Positions 36,183 through 47,274 of a DNA stretch of 64,000 nucleotides are shown in pieces; position 1 is the stretch's first letter, and each line of letters starts with the position of its first letter. The stretch is from Alcanivorax sp. (GTDB lineage Bacteria; Pseudomonadota; Gammaproteobacteria; Pseudomonadales; Alcanivoracaceae): the NCBI GenBank assembly GCA_022449455.1, contig JAKUPL010000009.1, positions 1-64,000 on the forward strand. The letters are read 5' to 3'. Under the pieces are notes generated by a model that was not told where the DNA came from, ran no database searches, and saw nothing but the letters and a program-made list of their open reading frames with translations. Position numbers and translations under genes: made by a program.

Positions 36183-36632
36183 CTATTCCTTCTTCTTGCG
36201 ATCCATCTTCACCGCCAGCACGTCACAGTGGGCGCCGGGCACCAGACCACGGGCGGTGGAGCCCAGCAGCAGAGCCAGGCCGCTGCGGGTGTGGCTGCCC
36301 ACCACGATCAGATCGGCGTCCAGGCCGTCGGCCTTGTCGACGATGGTCTTTTCGATGGAGCCCAGCTCCACATGCACCCGTTCCTTGGGTACCTGATACT
36401 GGCGCGCATAATTGCAGGCGGTTTCCCGCGCCTGCTTGACCAGGCCGCTCTGCAGGTCGGTCACGTCCATGGGCACGTCGGCGCCGTAGGCCAGCGCCAG
36501 TGGCTCGATCACGTGGATCAGGTGCAGTTCGCCCTCGGTGCCGGCGATCACGCCGGCGGCGCGGGCCAGCACTTCCGCGGACTCGTCGCTGCAGTCGATG
36601 GCCACCAGGACCTTGCGATAGGGTGCGGACAC
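36183..36632 (-). CDS. Universal stress protein (UspA family)
   Basis: The 149-aa protein starts at GTG (SAPYRKVLVAIDCSDESAEV) and ends with the ATP-binding motif GSHTRSGLALLLGSTARGLV, an arrangement G-2x-G-9x-G(S/T) typical of nucleotide-binding Usp proteins. A stronger reading upstream to 36956 is rejected; GGAG lies 7 bases before this GTG. It probably acts in the cytoplasm under stress or starvation. A minus-strand TATACT (complement of 36665-36670) is the likely -10. Confidence 0.9.
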   Translation of the reverse strand: MSAPYRKVLVAIDCSDESAEVLARAAGVIAGTEGELHLIHVIEPLALAYGADVPMDVTDLQSGLVKQARETACNYARQYQVPKERVHVELGSIEKTIVDKADGLDADLIVVGSHTRSGLALLLGSTARGLVPGAHCDVLAVKMDRKKKE

Positions 36633-36973
36633 GATGTTTCTCCAGTGGCTCGGTGTCGTTTCCGAGTATAACTTGCCCGGCGCCCGCCGCCAGCCCGTCG
36701 TTGCGGGGCCGCCGGCGAGGGCGGCAAAGCCTTGTCCGGCGCGGCTTTGGCGGCCTCGGCGGCGGTCGCCGAGCGGCACCCCGGCGGGGCCCGCCGGGCG
36801 GTCCGCGCTTGACCGGACAATACCGGCGCTGTCTAAATAGGCGCCCGCCGGGGCCGTGAAGGCCGCCCGGCGGCACCTCCGGACACGTAGGCCGGCACGG
36901 CGATCCCGATGCGGCCCACGGGTTTTACGGAGGTTTCTTTTGGATATCCGCATCATGATCGGGTGAGCAACGA
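36633..36973. other. Divergent regulatory gap between the stress-protein gene and topA
   Basis: The 341-bp spacer holds no gene. It contains the minus-strand -10 for the stress gene, very GC-rich inverted repeats around 36720-36800 (CGGCGGGGCCCGCCGGGCGG), and the topA promoter. ACGGAGG lies at 36927-36933, well before the topA start. The high GC just before an AT-rich promoter may make topA expression sensitive to supercoiling; that is inference. Confidence 0.5.
36809..36837 (+). promoter_or_regulatory. topA: Probable topA promoter
   Basis: TTGACC (36809-36814), a 17-base spacer and TCTAAA (36832-36837) match sigma70 boxes at optimal spacing. It would give an untranslated leader of about 130 bases. 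Confidence 0.6.
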
Positions 36974-39703
36974 ATGGGTAAGTCCCTTGTAATCGTGGAG
37001 TCGCCGGCCAAGGCCAAGACCATCAACCGCTATCTGGGCGACGACTTCGTGGTCAAGTCCAGTGTCGGCCATGTGCGCGACCTGCCGGTGAGCGGCGGCG
37101 CCAAGAAGACCACGCCCAAGGAGCGTGCCAAGGAGGCCGCCTACACCCGGTCGCTGCCCAAGGAAGAACGGGAAGCCTATAAAAAGAAGAAGTCCCACGC
37201 CCAGCTGATCAACCGCATGGGGGTGGACCCGGACCACGACTGGGACGCCCATTACGAAATCCTGCCCGGCAAGGAAAAGGTCATCGACGAGCTCAAGCGT
37301 CTGGCCGCCAACGCCGACCGCATCTATCTGGCCACTGACTTGGACCGCGAAGGGGAGGCCATTGCCTGGCACCTGCGGGAAGTGATCGGCGGCGAGGGCG
37401 AGCGGTTCGACCGGGTGGTGTTCAACGAGATCACCAAGAAGGCCATCCAGGCCGCCTTCGAGAAACCCGGCAAGCTGGACATGAGCCGGGTGGAGGCGCA
37501 GCAGGCGCGCCGCTTCCTGGACCGGGTGGTGGGTTTCATGATCTCGCCGCTGCTGTGGGAAAAGATCGCCCGCGGCCTGTCCGCCGGCCGCGTGCAGTCG
37601 GTGGCGGTGGAGCTGGTGGTGGAGCGCGAGCGCGAGATCCGCGCCTTCACCCCGGAAGAGTTCTGGGAGCTGCACGCGGACACCCACAGCACCGCCAAGG
37701 CCAGTGACGAGATTCGCCTGCAGGTGATCCGCCACAATGGCGAGAACTTCCGCCCCAACAACGGCGACGACGCGGAGAAGCACCGCGCCGCCCTGAAGGC
37801 CGCCGGCCAGCTGACCATCACCCAGCGCGAGGAGCGGCCCACCCGTTCCAAACCGCCGGCGCCGTTCATCACCTCCACCCTGCAGCAGGCGGCCAGCACC
37901 CGGCTGGGCTTCGGGGTGAAGAAAACCATGATGATGGCCCAGCGCCTCTACGAGGCCGGCCACATCACCTATATGCGGACCGACTCCACCAACCTGAGCG
38001 CCGACGCGGTCAGCGAGTGCCGCGCCTGGATCGACGACAAGCTGGGCAGCCAATACCTGCCCGAGAAGCCGATCAGTTATTCCAGCCGCGAAGGTGCCCA
38101 GGAGGCCCACGAGGCGATCCGCCCGTCCGACGTGAAGCGCGAAGCCAGCGCCCTCAAGGACATGGAGCGCGACGCCCAGCGTCTCTACGAGCTGATCCGC
38201 CGCCAGTTCATCGCCTGCCAGATGCCGCCGGCGGAATACCTGAGCACGACGATCACGGCGGAAGCGGACGGCTATGAGCTGAAGGCCCGCGGTCGCATTC
38301 TCAAATTCGACGGCTGGACCCGCATCCAGCCGCAGGCCTCGCGCAAGGGCCAGGAAGACACCGTGCTGCCCGACCTCAAGCAGGGCGACGTGCTGGCGGT
38401 GGACGACATCGAGGCCACCCAGCACTTCACCAAACCGCCGGCCCGCTACACCGAGGCCAGCCTGGTCAAGGAACTGGAAAAGCGCGGCATCGGCCGCCCG
38501 TCCACCTACGCGGCGATCATCTCCACCATCCAGGACCGGGGCTACGTGCGGCAGGACAACCGCCGTTTCTACGCCGAGAAAATGGGTGACATCGTCACCG
38601 ACCGGCTGGTGGAAAACTTCCCCCATCTGATGGACTACAACTTCACCGCCGAGATGGAGGAAACCCTGGACGAGATCGCCGAGGGCAAGCGCGGCTGGCG
38701 CGACGTGCTCGACGAGTTCTACCGGGATTTCCTGGCCAAGCTGGAAGCCGCCCAGGGCGAGGGCAGTGGCAAGCAGGCCAAGGGCGGCATGCGCGCCAAC
38801 CTGCCCACGGACACCGACATCGAATGCCCCAAGTGCGGCCGGCCCATGCAGATCCGCACCGGCTCCACCGGCGTGTTTCTCGGTTGCTCCGGCTACAGCC
38901 TGCCGCCCAAGGAGCGCTGCACCGCCACGCTCAACCTGCTGCCCGGTGAGGAAGCGGTGCGCGCCGACGACGACGAGGAAGCGGAAACCAACGAGCTGCG
39001 TCGCAAGAAGCGTTGCCCTAAATGCGGCACCGCCATGGAATCCTATCTGATCGACGAGAAGCGCAAGCTGCACATCTGCGGCAACAACCCGGACTGCGAC
39101 GGCTACGTGGTGGAACCGGGCGAGTTCCGCATCAAGGGTTACGATGGCCCGACCCTGGAGTGCGAAAAGTGCGGCAGTGAAATGCAGCTGCGCACCGGCC
39201 GCTTCGGCAAGTTCTTCAAGTGCACCAACGACGACTGTGGCAACACCCGCAAGCTGCTCAAGAACGGCGAGCCGGCGCCGCCCCGCGCCGACCCCATCGA
39301 CATGCCGCACCTCAAGTGCGAGAAGGTGGACGACCACTACCTGCTGCGCGACGGCGCCTCCGGCCTGTTCCTGGCGGCCAGCCAGTTTCCCAAGAACCGG
39401 GAAACCCGGGCGCCGCTGGTGGAGGAAATCCAGACCGTCGCCGACAAGCTGGATCCCAAGCACAAATACCTGGCCGAGGCCCCCGCCGAGGACGGCAAGG
39501 GCCGCAAGGCGGTGCTGCGCTACAGCCGCAAGGCCAAGGAGCAGTACGTGATGACCGAGGAAGACGGCAAGCCCACCGGCTGGTACGCCTTCTACCGCGA
39601 CGGCCATTGGGACGTGGAAGAAAAGAAAGCCGCGCCCAAGAAAAAAGCGGCGGCCAAAAAGAAAAAGGCCGCCGCGAAGAAGAAAGCCGCGCGGCGCGGC
39701 TAG
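36974..39703 (+). CDS. topA: DNA topoisomerase I
   Basis: This type IA enzyme relaxes negative supercoils. The 909-aa protein has a TOPRIM N-terminus ([33 protein letters not shown]), the active-site Tyr333 in [10 protein letters not shown], and three C-terminal zinc-ribbon-like modules: [19 protein letters not shown] and CEKCGSEMQ. It ends in a Lys/Ala-rich tail (about 35 residues of K, A and R) likely to bind DNA or polymerase. It is longer than E. coli TopA (865). Element B4 lies after its stop. Confidence 0.98.
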   Translation: MGKSLVIVESPAKAKTINRYLGDDFVVKSSVGHVRDLPVSGGAKKTTPKERAKEAAYTRSLPKEEREAYKKKKSHAQLINRMGVDPDHDWDAHYEILPGKEKVIDELKRLAANADRIYLATDLDREGEAIAWHLREVIGGEGERFDRVVFNEITKKAIQAAFEKPGKLDMSRVEAQQARRFLDRVVGFMISPLLWEKIARGLSAGRVQSVAVELVVEREREIRAFTPEEFWELHADTHSTAKASDEIRLQVIRHNGENFRPNNGDDAEKHRAALKAAGQLTITQREERPTRSKPPAPFITSTLQQAASTRLGFGVKKTMMMAQRLYEAGHITYMRTDSTNLSADAVSECRAWIDDKLGSQYLPEKPISYSSREGAQEAHEAIRPSDVKREASALKDMERDAQRLYELIRRQFIACQMPPAEYLSTTITAEADGYELKARGRILKFDGWTRIQPQASRKGQEDTVLPDLKQGDVLAVDDIEATQHFTKPPARYTEASLVKELEKRGIGRPSTYAAIISTIQDRGYVRQDNRRFYAEKMGDIVTDRLVENFPHLMDYNFTAEMEETLDEIAEGKRGWRDVLDEFYRDFLAKLEAAQGEGSGKQAKGGMRANLPTDTDIECPKCGRPMQIRTGSTGVFLGCSGYSLPPKERCTATLNLLPGEEAVRADDDEEAETNELRRKKRCPKCGTAMESYLIDEKRKLHICGNNPDCDGYVVEPGEFRIKGYDGPTLECEKCGSEMQLRTGRFGKFFKCTNDDCGNTRKLLKNGEPAPPRADPIDMPHLKCEKVDDHYLLRDGASGLFLAASQFPKNRETRAPLVEEIQTVADKLDPKHKYLAEAPAEDGKGRKAVLRYSRKAKEQYVMTEEDGKPTGWYAFYRDGHWDVEEKKAAPKKKAAAKKKKAAAKKKAARRG

Positions 39704-39715
39704 CCACGCCGCCGC

Positions 39716-39865
39716 GATACAGGGTTCAGGATACAGGATGCAACGCGGGCCGGTTTCACGCCATGCCGCCCGCCTTGCCCGCGCTCCGACGTTTAGGCGC
39801 GGGCAAGGCATTCCGGACCCGCGGAGCGTTTCTCGCGCTGTATCCTGAATCCTTCATCCTGTATC
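39716..39865. repeat. Heptamer-armed inverted element B4 (GGATNCA type)
   Basis: Four units on each side: left 39716-39743 (GATACAG, GGTTCAG, GATACAG, GATGCAA), right 39838-39865 (CTGTATC, CTGAATC, CTTCATC, CTGTATC). The core contains its own 12-bp inverted repeat, CCTTGCCCGCGC (39773-39784) against GCGCGGGCAAGG (39797-39808), a variant of the motif shared with B2, B3 and A3. Confidence 0.92.
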
Positions 39866-39878
39866 GAAGAGGTTCCCC

Positions 39879-40406
39879 ATGTCCCGAATGGTACGAGAAA
39901 GCGAAATCAGCGGTCTGCGTGAGCGGTTGTTCTTCGCCCGCAGTCTGCTCAAAACCCTGAACGCCGACCCGGAGGCGGCGGCGGGGCCGCGGTTGGCGTT
40001 GCGGGGCGGGGTGGTGTTTCACCTGTACTCGGTGCTGGTGGGCATCGCCCGCCAGGCGGCGCGCAGCTATCAGGTGCGCGGCTACGAGGACCTGATCAGT
40101 CTGGCGGCCCTGGAGCAGGCGTTCGCCGCCGCCGCCGTGCAGGCGCCGGAAATCGGTCTGCTGGCGCGGGCGCGGGCGGACCGCGCCGACCCGGTGTGCT
40201 GGCTGGACCAGGAAATGCGCGCCGCCGTGGGCGCCGCCGGCCTGGCCCGGCGGCCCACCGCGCCGGAGGAGCGGGACGTCCTCAGCCTGCGCGCCGAGGA
40301 TCCCTACGCGCCGCTGGCCCAGGGTGACCTGGAGCGGCTGGCCGGCGCCGCCGACCGGGTGGCGGAACTGATTGAGCAGTGCGCTGCCTACATGGAAGAA
40401 TGGTAA
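39879..40406 (+). CDS. DUF6586 family protein
   Basis: The 175-aa all-helical protein (SGLRERLFFARSLLKTL; FHLYSVLVGIARQAARSY) matches the DUF6586 proteins found directly after topA in pseudomonads. The function is unknown. No signal peptide or membrane segment is seen. The start is ATG with GAAGAGG upstream. The next gene begins 28 bases later. Confidence 0.8.
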   Translation: MSRMVRESEISGLRERLFFARSLLKTLNADPEAAAGPRLALRGGVVFHLYSVLVGIARQAARSYQVRGYEDLISLAALEQAFAAAAVQAPEIGLLARARADRADPVCWLDQEMRAAVGAAGLARRPTAPEERDVLSLRAEDPYAPLAQGDLERLAGAADRVAELIEQCAAYMEEW

Positions 40407-40434
40407 TCCCGCGCCACCGGTACGCCCGACTGTA

Positions 40435-41460
40435 ATGACACTGCTGATTGTTTTTGCCGCCGTCTCCATCGGTTTTTCTTTTCTGTGTTCCATTCTTGAA
40501 GCCGCTCTGTTGTCCATCACCCCCAGCTACATCGCCGGGCTGAGGGACGAGAAGCCCGTTCTGTTCCGCCGCCTGCGCCGTCTCAAGGACGACATCGACG
40601 ACCCGCTGGCGGCGATCCTGACCCTCAACACCGTGGCCCATACCGCCGGCGCCACCGGCGTCGGCGCCCAGGTGGCGGTGGTGTTCGGCGAAGCCTACCT
40701 GGGCGTGGCCTCGGCGGTGATGACCCTGGCGATCCTGATCTTCTCCGAGATCATCCCCAAGACCATCGGCGCCAAGTACTGGCGTTCCCTGGCGCCGGCG
40801 CTGCCGCCGTTGCTGCGCGTCATGGTGCTGGTGCTCAAGCCGTTCGTGTGGCTCTCCAAGCTGGTCACCCGCCAGTTTGGCACCGGCGAGCCGGACACCG
40901 ACATCCGCGCCGAACTCAAGGCGATGGCGGAGATCGGCCGCGACCAGCAGGCCCTGGACGAGGACGAGCGCCGGGTCATCACCAACATCCTCAACCTGCA
41001 CGAGATCAAGGTCGGCAAGGTGATGACCCCGCGTACCGTGGTGCGCAGCCTGCGCCCGGACGACACCGTGGATCAGGTGCGCCAGCGGCTGGTGAACCAG
41101 CCGTTTTCCCGCTACCCGGTGATCAACGAGCACGATGAAGCCCTGGGCTACGTGCACAAGAGCGATCTGCTGGACGTGGAGGGCAGTCGCAAGGTCGGCG
41201 AAGTGATGCGCGGCATGACGCCTTACCGGTCGACCATGAACATCGAGTACGTGTTCGGCGAGATGCTGCGCCAGCGCCAGCACCTGGGCATGGTCTACGA
41301 CGAACTGGGCACCTGGGTGGGGTTGATCACCATGGAGGACGTGATCGAGACCATTCTCGGCCAGGAAATCATGGACGAGACCGACAACGTCTCCAACCTG
41401 CGCCGTTACGCCAAGCAGCGCTGGAGCCGCCGGTTGCGCAAGCGCGACCGCGCCGGTTGA
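40435..41460 (+). CDS. CNNM transmembrane domain / CBS-pair protein
   Basis: The 341-aa inner-membrane protein has an N-terminal DUF21/CNNM domain with three to four hydrophobic segments (residues 2-25, 85-110, 115-140), including the EAALLS and FSEIIPKTIGAKY motifs. A CBS pair follows (RDQQALDEDERRVITNIL, VMTPRTVV, DRSLR-type loop, MEDVIETILG). CNNM/CorC-type proteins are linked to Mg2+ and Co2+ export; the substrate here is unknown. It lacks the C-terminal CorC/HlyC domain. The frame extends upstream to 40372, but ATG 40435 begins the first membrane helix. Confidence 0.87.
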   Translation: MTLLIVFAAVSIGFSFLCSILEAALLSITPSYIAGLRDEKPVLFRRLRRLKDDIDDPLAAILTLNTVAHTAGATGVGAQVAVVFGEAYLGVASAVMTLAILIFSEIIPKTIGAKYWRSLAPALPPLLRVMVLVLKPFVWLSKLVTRQFGTGEPDTDIRAELKAMAEIGRDQQALDEDERRVITNILNLHEIKVGKVMTPRTVVRSLRPDDTVDQVRQRLVNQPFSRYPVINEHDEALGYVHKSDLLDVEGSRKVGEVMRGMTPYRSTMNIEYVFGEMLRQRQHLGMVYDELGTWVGLITMEDVIETILGQEIMDETDNVSNLRRYAKQRWSRRLRKRDRAG

Positions 41461-41476
41461 GGGGAGCGGTGGCGGG

Positions 41477-41516
41477 TTGACGGCGCGCGGGGGCAAACGT
41501 ATGTTTCAAACGTTTG
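41477..41516 (+). promoter_or_regulatory. psrA: psrA promoter with PsrA operators
   Basis: TTGACG (41477-41482), a 17-base spacer and TATGTT (41500-41505) form the promoter. GCAAACGTATGTTTC (41493-41507) and CAAACGTTTG (41507-41516) match the PsrA site pattern CAAAC-N0-4-GTTTG and overlap the -10, consistent with autorepression. Confidence 0.8.
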
Positions 41517-41544
41517 TTTTCCGACCTGTCCGGCGCGAGGTGCC

Positions 41545-42165
41545 ATGTCTCAGTCCGATACCGTCCAGCGCATCCTCGATGCGGCGGAAGTGCTGTTCGC
41601 CCAGAAAGGGTTCGCCGAGACCAGCCTGCGCGCCATCACCAGCCGGGCCGGCGTCAACCTGGCGGCGGTGAATTACCATTTCGGTTCCAAGGAAGCCTTG
41701 ATCCAGGCGGTGTTCGAGCGCTATCTGACGCCGTTCTGCCAGGCCCTGGACGGCAAGCTCCAGGAGCTGGAGGGGCAGGGCGCCGCCGACCTGGAGAAGC
41801 TGTTCGGCGTGGCCTCGCGGCTGGCGCTGGGTTCCCACGGCGACGAGCCGCGCCGGGCGATGATCTTCTTCCGGCTGTCCGGCCAGGCCTACAGCCAGCC
41901 CCAGGACCACCTGCGCGCCTATCTGCGCGAGCACTACGGGGCCGTGTTCCGTCGTTTTCTGGCGTTGCTGCGCACGGCGGTGCCGGAAGTGCCGCCCATG
42001 GAGCTGTTCCTGCGCGTGCACTTCAGCCTGGGCGCGGTGATCTTTACCCTGTCCGGCATGGAATCCCTGCAGACCATCAGCAAGAAGGACTTCAACACCG
42101 ACATCACCGCCGCCCGTATCACCCAGCAACTGCTGCCGTTCGTGGTCGGTGGCATTCGCGGCTGA
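41545..42165 (+). CDS. psrA: TetR-family fatty-acid-responsive regulator PsrA
   Basis: The 206-aa protein has the TetR DNA-binding domain (RILDAAEVLFAQKGFAETSL, INLAAVNYHFGSKEALI-like) and closely resembles P. aeruginosa PsrA, which controls beta-oxidation genes and rpoS in response to long-chain fatty acids. The operator and the gene order topA ... lexA ... psrA-nagZ support the name. A REP-like half unit overlaps the stop codon. Confidence 0.9.
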   Translation: MSQSDTVQRILDAAEVLFAQKGFAETSLRAITSRAGVNLAAVNYHFGSKEALIQAVFERYLTPFCQALDGKLQELEGQGAADLEKLFGVASRLALGSHGDEPRRAMIFFRLSGQAYSQPQDHLRAYLREHYGAVFRRFLALLRTAVPEVPPMELFLRVHFSLGAVIFTLSGMESLQTISKKDFNTDITAARITQQLLPFVVGGIRG

Positions 42166-42177
42166 AGCGGCTGCTAC
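42155..42177. repeat. REP-like half unit over the psrA stop
   Basis: TTCGCGGCTGAAGCGG followed by CTGCTAC is the inverse of the window's REP consensus (GTAGGAGCCGCTTCAGCCGCGA with changes). It includes the psrA TGA codon. Confidence 0.55.
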
Positions 42178-42246
42178 GGCGTCCGGTTCCCCGCATTCCC
42201 GGGCTCACCGTTCCCGCGATGGCCGAGATTGCTGTATCGTTTCGTC

Positions 42247-42720
42247 ATGCTGATTACCGTATCCCTCTCCGATCAGACCCTGACGCTCGACGACGCGGGC
42301 GGCACCACGGTGTTCCCGGTGTCCACCGCCGCCGCCGGCGCCGGTTGTCACCAGGGCAGCAACGCCACGCCCCTGGGGCGCCATCTGGTGCGCGCGCGCA
42401 TCGGCGACCGCCTGCCGCCGGGCGCGGTGTTCCGCGGGCGCCGCTTCCACGGCGAGATCTACCACCCGGCCCGGGCCGCCGAGGCCCCCGGCCGGGACTG
42501 GATCCTGAGTCGCATTTTGTGGCTTGGCGGCCTGGAACCGGGCCGCAATCAGGGCGCGGACGTGGATAGTTTCCGGCGCTTTATTTATATTCACGGCACG
42601 CCGGACAGCGAGCCCATGGGCGAGCCGGCGTCGCACGGCTGCATCCGCATGCGCAACACGGATGTGATCGCACTCTTTGCCCGGGTACCGGTGGCCACGC
42701 CGGTGACCCTCGTCGAATAA
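42247..42720 (+). CDS. L,D-transpeptidase (YkuD family)
   Basis: The 157-aa protein has FIYIHGTPDSEP and the catalytic motif SHGCIRMRN, with Cys132 as nucleophile. YkuD enzymes cross-link peptidoglycan or attach proteins to it. No signal peptide can be seen, so export is uncertain; short forms such as this may depend on another route or act on recycled fragments. It lies 11 bases before nagZ, a peptidoglycan-recycling gene. Confidence 0.85.
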   Translation: MLITVSLSDQTLTLDDAGGTTVFPVSTAAAGAGCHQGSNATPLGRHLVRARIGDRLPPGAVFRGRRFHGEIYHPARAAEAPGRDWILSRILWLGGLEPGRNQGADVDSFRRFIYIHGTPDSEPMGEPASHGCIRMRNTDVIALFARVPVATPVTLVE

Positions 42721-42731
42721 AGACCTATTGC

Positions 42732-43754
42732 ATGCAACCAGACAACGAGATCCAGCCTCTGCTGATGCTGGACCTGGAAGGCCTTACCGTCACGGACCAG
42801 GAGCGCGAACTGCTGCGCCATCCGGCGGTGGGCGGCCTGATCCTGTTCAGCCGCAACTATCAGGCGCCGGACCAGCTGCACCGGCTGGTGCGCGCGGTGC
42901 GCGCCGAGCGCCCGGACATCCTGATCGCGGTGGACCAGGAAGGCGGCCGGGTGCAGCGCTTCAAAACCGAATTCACCCGCCTGCCGCCGATGGCCAGCCT
43001 GGGCCGTTACCTGGACCGTGATCCGGAGGCGGCGCTGGCGGCGGCGGACCTGCTCGGCGAACTGATGGCCGACGAGCTGCGCGGCTTCGACATCGACATC
43101 AGCTTCGCGCCGGTGCTGGACCTGGACCACGGCCACTCGGCGGTGATCGGCGACCGCAGCTTCCACGCCGATCCGCGCCGGTTGGTGGCGCTGGCCGGCG
43201 CCTTCATGGACGGCATGGCGCGCGCCGGCATGGCCGCCACCGGCAAGCATTTCCCCGGCCACGGCCATGTGGCCGCCGACTCCCACCTGGAACTGCCGGA
43301 GGATCCCCGCGACTGGGATGCCCTGCGGGACGACCTGTGGCCGTTCCGTGCCCTGGCCCCCCGGTTGGACGGCATCATGCCGGCCCATGTGCGTTACCCG
43401 GCGGTGGCGCCGGAGCCCGCCGGTTTCTCCCCGCACTGGCTGGGCCAGGTGCTGCGCGGCGAATGCGGCTACCGGGGCGTGATCTTCTCCGACGACCTGG
43501 CCATGGCCGGCGCGGCGGCGGCGGGGGATTACCCGCAGCGCGCCGAGGCGGCCCTGAGCGCCGGCTGCGACATGGTGCTGGTGTGCAATGACCGGGCCGG
43601 CGCGGTGCGGGTCATGGAGTGGCTGGAGACGCGCTCCTTTGACGGCCGCGTGCCCGCCGTCGCCCTGCGTGGCCGGCCCCGGGCGCCGATGACCCTGAGC
43701 CGCCGCCACCAGGCCGGTGATGTGGCGGACCTGCTGATGAAGGACGCGCAATGA
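42732..43754 (+). CDS. nagZ: Beta-N-acetylhexosaminidase NagZ
   Basis: NagZ removes GlcNAc from anhydromuropeptides in the cytoplasm during cell-wall recycling, producing the signals that control ampC in some species. The 340-aa GH3 enzyme has DQEGGRVQRF, the flexible catalytic loop GKHFPGHGH, and SDDLAMAG with the aspartate nucleophile. The length equals that of E. coli NagZ. The stop overlaps the MscS start in ATGA. Confidence 0.96.
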   Translation: MQPDNEIQPLLMLDLEGLTVTDQERELLRHPAVGGLILFSRNYQAPDQLHRLVRAVRAERPDILIAVDQEGGRVQRFKTEFTRLPPMASLGRYLDRDPEAALAAADLLGELMADELRGFDIDISFAPVLDLDHGHSAVIGDRSFHADPRRLVALAGAFMDGMARAGMAATGKHFPGHGHVAADSHLELPEDPRDWDALRDDLWPFRALAPRLDGIMPAHVRYPAVAPEPAGFSPHWLGQVLRGECGYRGVIFSDDLAMAGAAAAGDYPQRAEAALSAGCDMVLVCNDRAGAVRVMEWLETRSFDGRVPAVALRGRPRAPMTLSRRHQAGDVADLLMKDAQ

Positions 43755-44990
43755 ACTGGCAGACCTTGACCGATTGGCGTCAGTTGCTGGAGTGGCCCGG
43801 CCCGGACACGGACACCGTGGTGTGGCTGACCCAGGTATTCGCCGTGGTGTTTCTCACCGTGGCCACCAATTTCATCCTGATGCGGGTGATCGACATCATC
43901 GATCACTTCAGCAGCAAGACCCAGAACCTGTGGGACGACGCCCTGCTGGAGGCGGCCCGGGTGCCGGTGCGCCTGCTGCTGTGGGTGGTGGGGCTGTCGG
44001 TGGCGGCGGAGATGCTGCAGTCGGTGTCCGAAAGCGCCATCTTCGAGTACGTGGCGGAAGTGCGCCGGGTGGCCTTTATCGCCATCATCGCCTACTTCCT
44101 GACCCGCCTGGTCACCAATATCGAGACCAATCTGGTCAACCCGGACCGGGTCAAGAAGCCGATGGACAAGACCACCGCCAACGCGGTGGGCAAGCTGCTG
44201 CGCATCTCGGTGCTGATCACCGCGCTGCTGATCATTCTGCAGGCCCTGGGCTACAGCATTTCCGGGGTGCTGGCGTTCGGCGGCGTCGGCGGCATCGCCG
44301 TGGCCTACGCGGCCAAGGACCTGCTCGCCAATTTCTTCGGCGGCATGATGGTGTACCTGGACAAGCCCTTCAAAGTGGGCGAGTGGGTGCGCTCTCCGGA
44401 CCGTTCCATCGAAGGCACCGTGGAGCACATCGGCTGGCGGCTGACGCGCATCCGCACCTTCGACCAGCGGCCCCTGTACGTGCCCAACTCCCTGTTCACC
44501 ACGGTGGTGCTGGAAAACCCGTCGCGCATGCTTAACCGCCGCATCAACGAGAAGATCGGCATCCGCTACGACGACTGGCAGGTGATGCCGGACATCGTGG
44601 CGGCGGTGCGACAGATGCTGATCGACCACGAAGACATGGAGACCGACTACCGGACCCTGATCGTCAACTTCGATCACTACGGGGACTCCTACATCGAGTT
44701 CTTTATCTACACCTTCACCAAAACCACCGACTGGGTGCGTTATCACGAGATCAAGCAAGACGTGCTGATGCGCATCATGCACATCGTGAACGATCACGGC
44801 GCGCAATTCGCGTTCCCCACGCGCACCCTGCACATGCATACCGAATCCAACTACGAGGGTGATGCGCGCGAGGCGGACGACGACGAGGAGGGCGAAGCGC
44901 CACCGGCCCGCTCCGCCGCGCCGCGTGCGCCCGGCAATCGGCGCGACCGCCGCCAGGGCTGGAAAGGCGAACAGGATCAGGAGACAGGCG

Positions 44991-45007
<17 letters not shown>
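43751..45007 (+). CDS. MscS-family mechanosensitive channel
   Basis: The 418-aa inner-membrane protein has four to five hydrophobic segments (about 25-45, 75-95, 100-120, 150-175) and the MscS pore helix signature GVLAFGGVGGIAVAYAAKDLLANFFGG. The beta domain (DKPFKVGEWVR) and C-terminal domain follow. The tail (375-418) is strongly charged, first acidic then Arg-rich. It would release osmolytes on hypo-osmotic shock. It overlaps nagZ by 4 and the phosphoribosyltransferase by 17 bases. Confidence 0.93.
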
Positions 45008-46302
<1,295 letters not shown>

Positions 46303-46338
46303 GGGCGCTCGTTCGCCCGGCCCCTCAGCCGTAAACCC

Positions 46339-47121
46339 TCAATGTCCTAGCCACAGGGCCATCAGTTCGGCGCGGCTGCGCACATTGAATTTGCGGAAGA
46401 TCGTTTTCACGTGCTGATGGGTGGTGTGCGGGCTCTGGTTAAGGTCGTCGGCGATGGCCTTTTCCACGCCGCCGCCGAGCAGCGGTTTCAGCACCCGCCG
46501 CTCGGCGGGGGTAAGTGGCTCCTCGGCGATCAGCCGGCCATGGCCCAGATGCAACTGACGGTTGAACCAGGCCAGGCTGCGCAGGGCGTAGGCGGCGATC
46601 TCCAGGTCCGACCGGCGGAATGGTGCCTGGCCGCGCAACCGATCGAACATAAAGAAGCTTTCCAGATCCTCGTTCACCGGCAGGATCACGAACAACCGGT
46701 CGATGATGCCGCGCCCCAGATAGTGCAGCTGGTAAGAGCGCCCCTGATAAAACGCCTCGGACACCTGGTCCGACAGCAGGCTGGCGCGGAACCGGCCGGC
46801 CTGGCGCACATGGGCGAAGGTGGATTCGTCGGGCTGCTCGCGGCCCCGTTCCACGCCGCTCACCGCCTTGCGGTAGGCGGCCTGGTCATTGGGCAGTTCG
46901 CCGTGAAACACCACCGAGGCGGGGCGCCAGCCGTTCAACGGGTCGCGGTCGTTTTCGCTCAGCCGTACCGCGCACAGCCAGCAACCGTGGCGGCTGTCGA
47001 TCAGGTCGCCGACATCGGAAAACAGCGCGGACAGATTGTTTTCCGGATCCGAGGCGGGCCGCTGCCCCAGCTCGTCCCACAGCCGATGGACGGCGGCCAG
47101 GGTGGGGTCGTCAATGGTCAT
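46339..47121 (-). CDS. LuxR-family transcriptional regulator
   Basis: The 260-aa protein ends with a LuxR/FixJ helix-turn-helix (LTPAERRVLKPLLGGGVEKA, then HVKTIFRKFNVRSRAEL). The N-terminal 180 residues are alpha/beta and may be a GAF-like sensor (DLIDSRHGCWLCAVRLSE). It is not a response regulator (no receiver aspartate pattern) and no acyl-homoserine-lactone domain is recognisable. ATG 47121 is preferred over the upstream frame. The target is unknown; the divergent flavoprotein gene (47275) is one candidate. Confidence 0.85.
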   Translation of the reverse strand: MTIDDPTLAAVHRLWDELGQRPASDPENNLSALFSDVGDLIDSRHGCWLCAVRLSENDRDPLNGWRPASVVFHGELPNDQAAYRKAVSGVERGREQPDESTFAHVRQAGRFRASLLSDQVSEAFYQGRSYQLHYLGRGIIDRLFVILPVNEDLESFFMFDRLRGQAPFRRSDLEIAAYALRSLAWFNRQLHLGHGRLIAEEPLTPAERRVLKPLLGGGVEKAIADDLNQSPHTTHQHVKTIFRKFNVRSRAELMALWLGH

Positions 47122-47274
47122 AGGCGTTTTTTCGTGGCGGATGGACGTTCCCGGCGGCCCGGATAGTGGCACAGCCGGGGTGTCGCCGCCAGCGCCCCCG
47201 GTTCCATGTGGTTGCCGCGACCGCTATGCTGCGCGCCGATTGCAGCGGATCGTTCCAGGGCGAAGAAGTGGCCG

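Noticed and set aside
36953-39811. A 952-codon open frame opposite topA
   Set aside because: It mirrors topA codon usage, has no motif, and runs through the topA promoter and element B4 flank.
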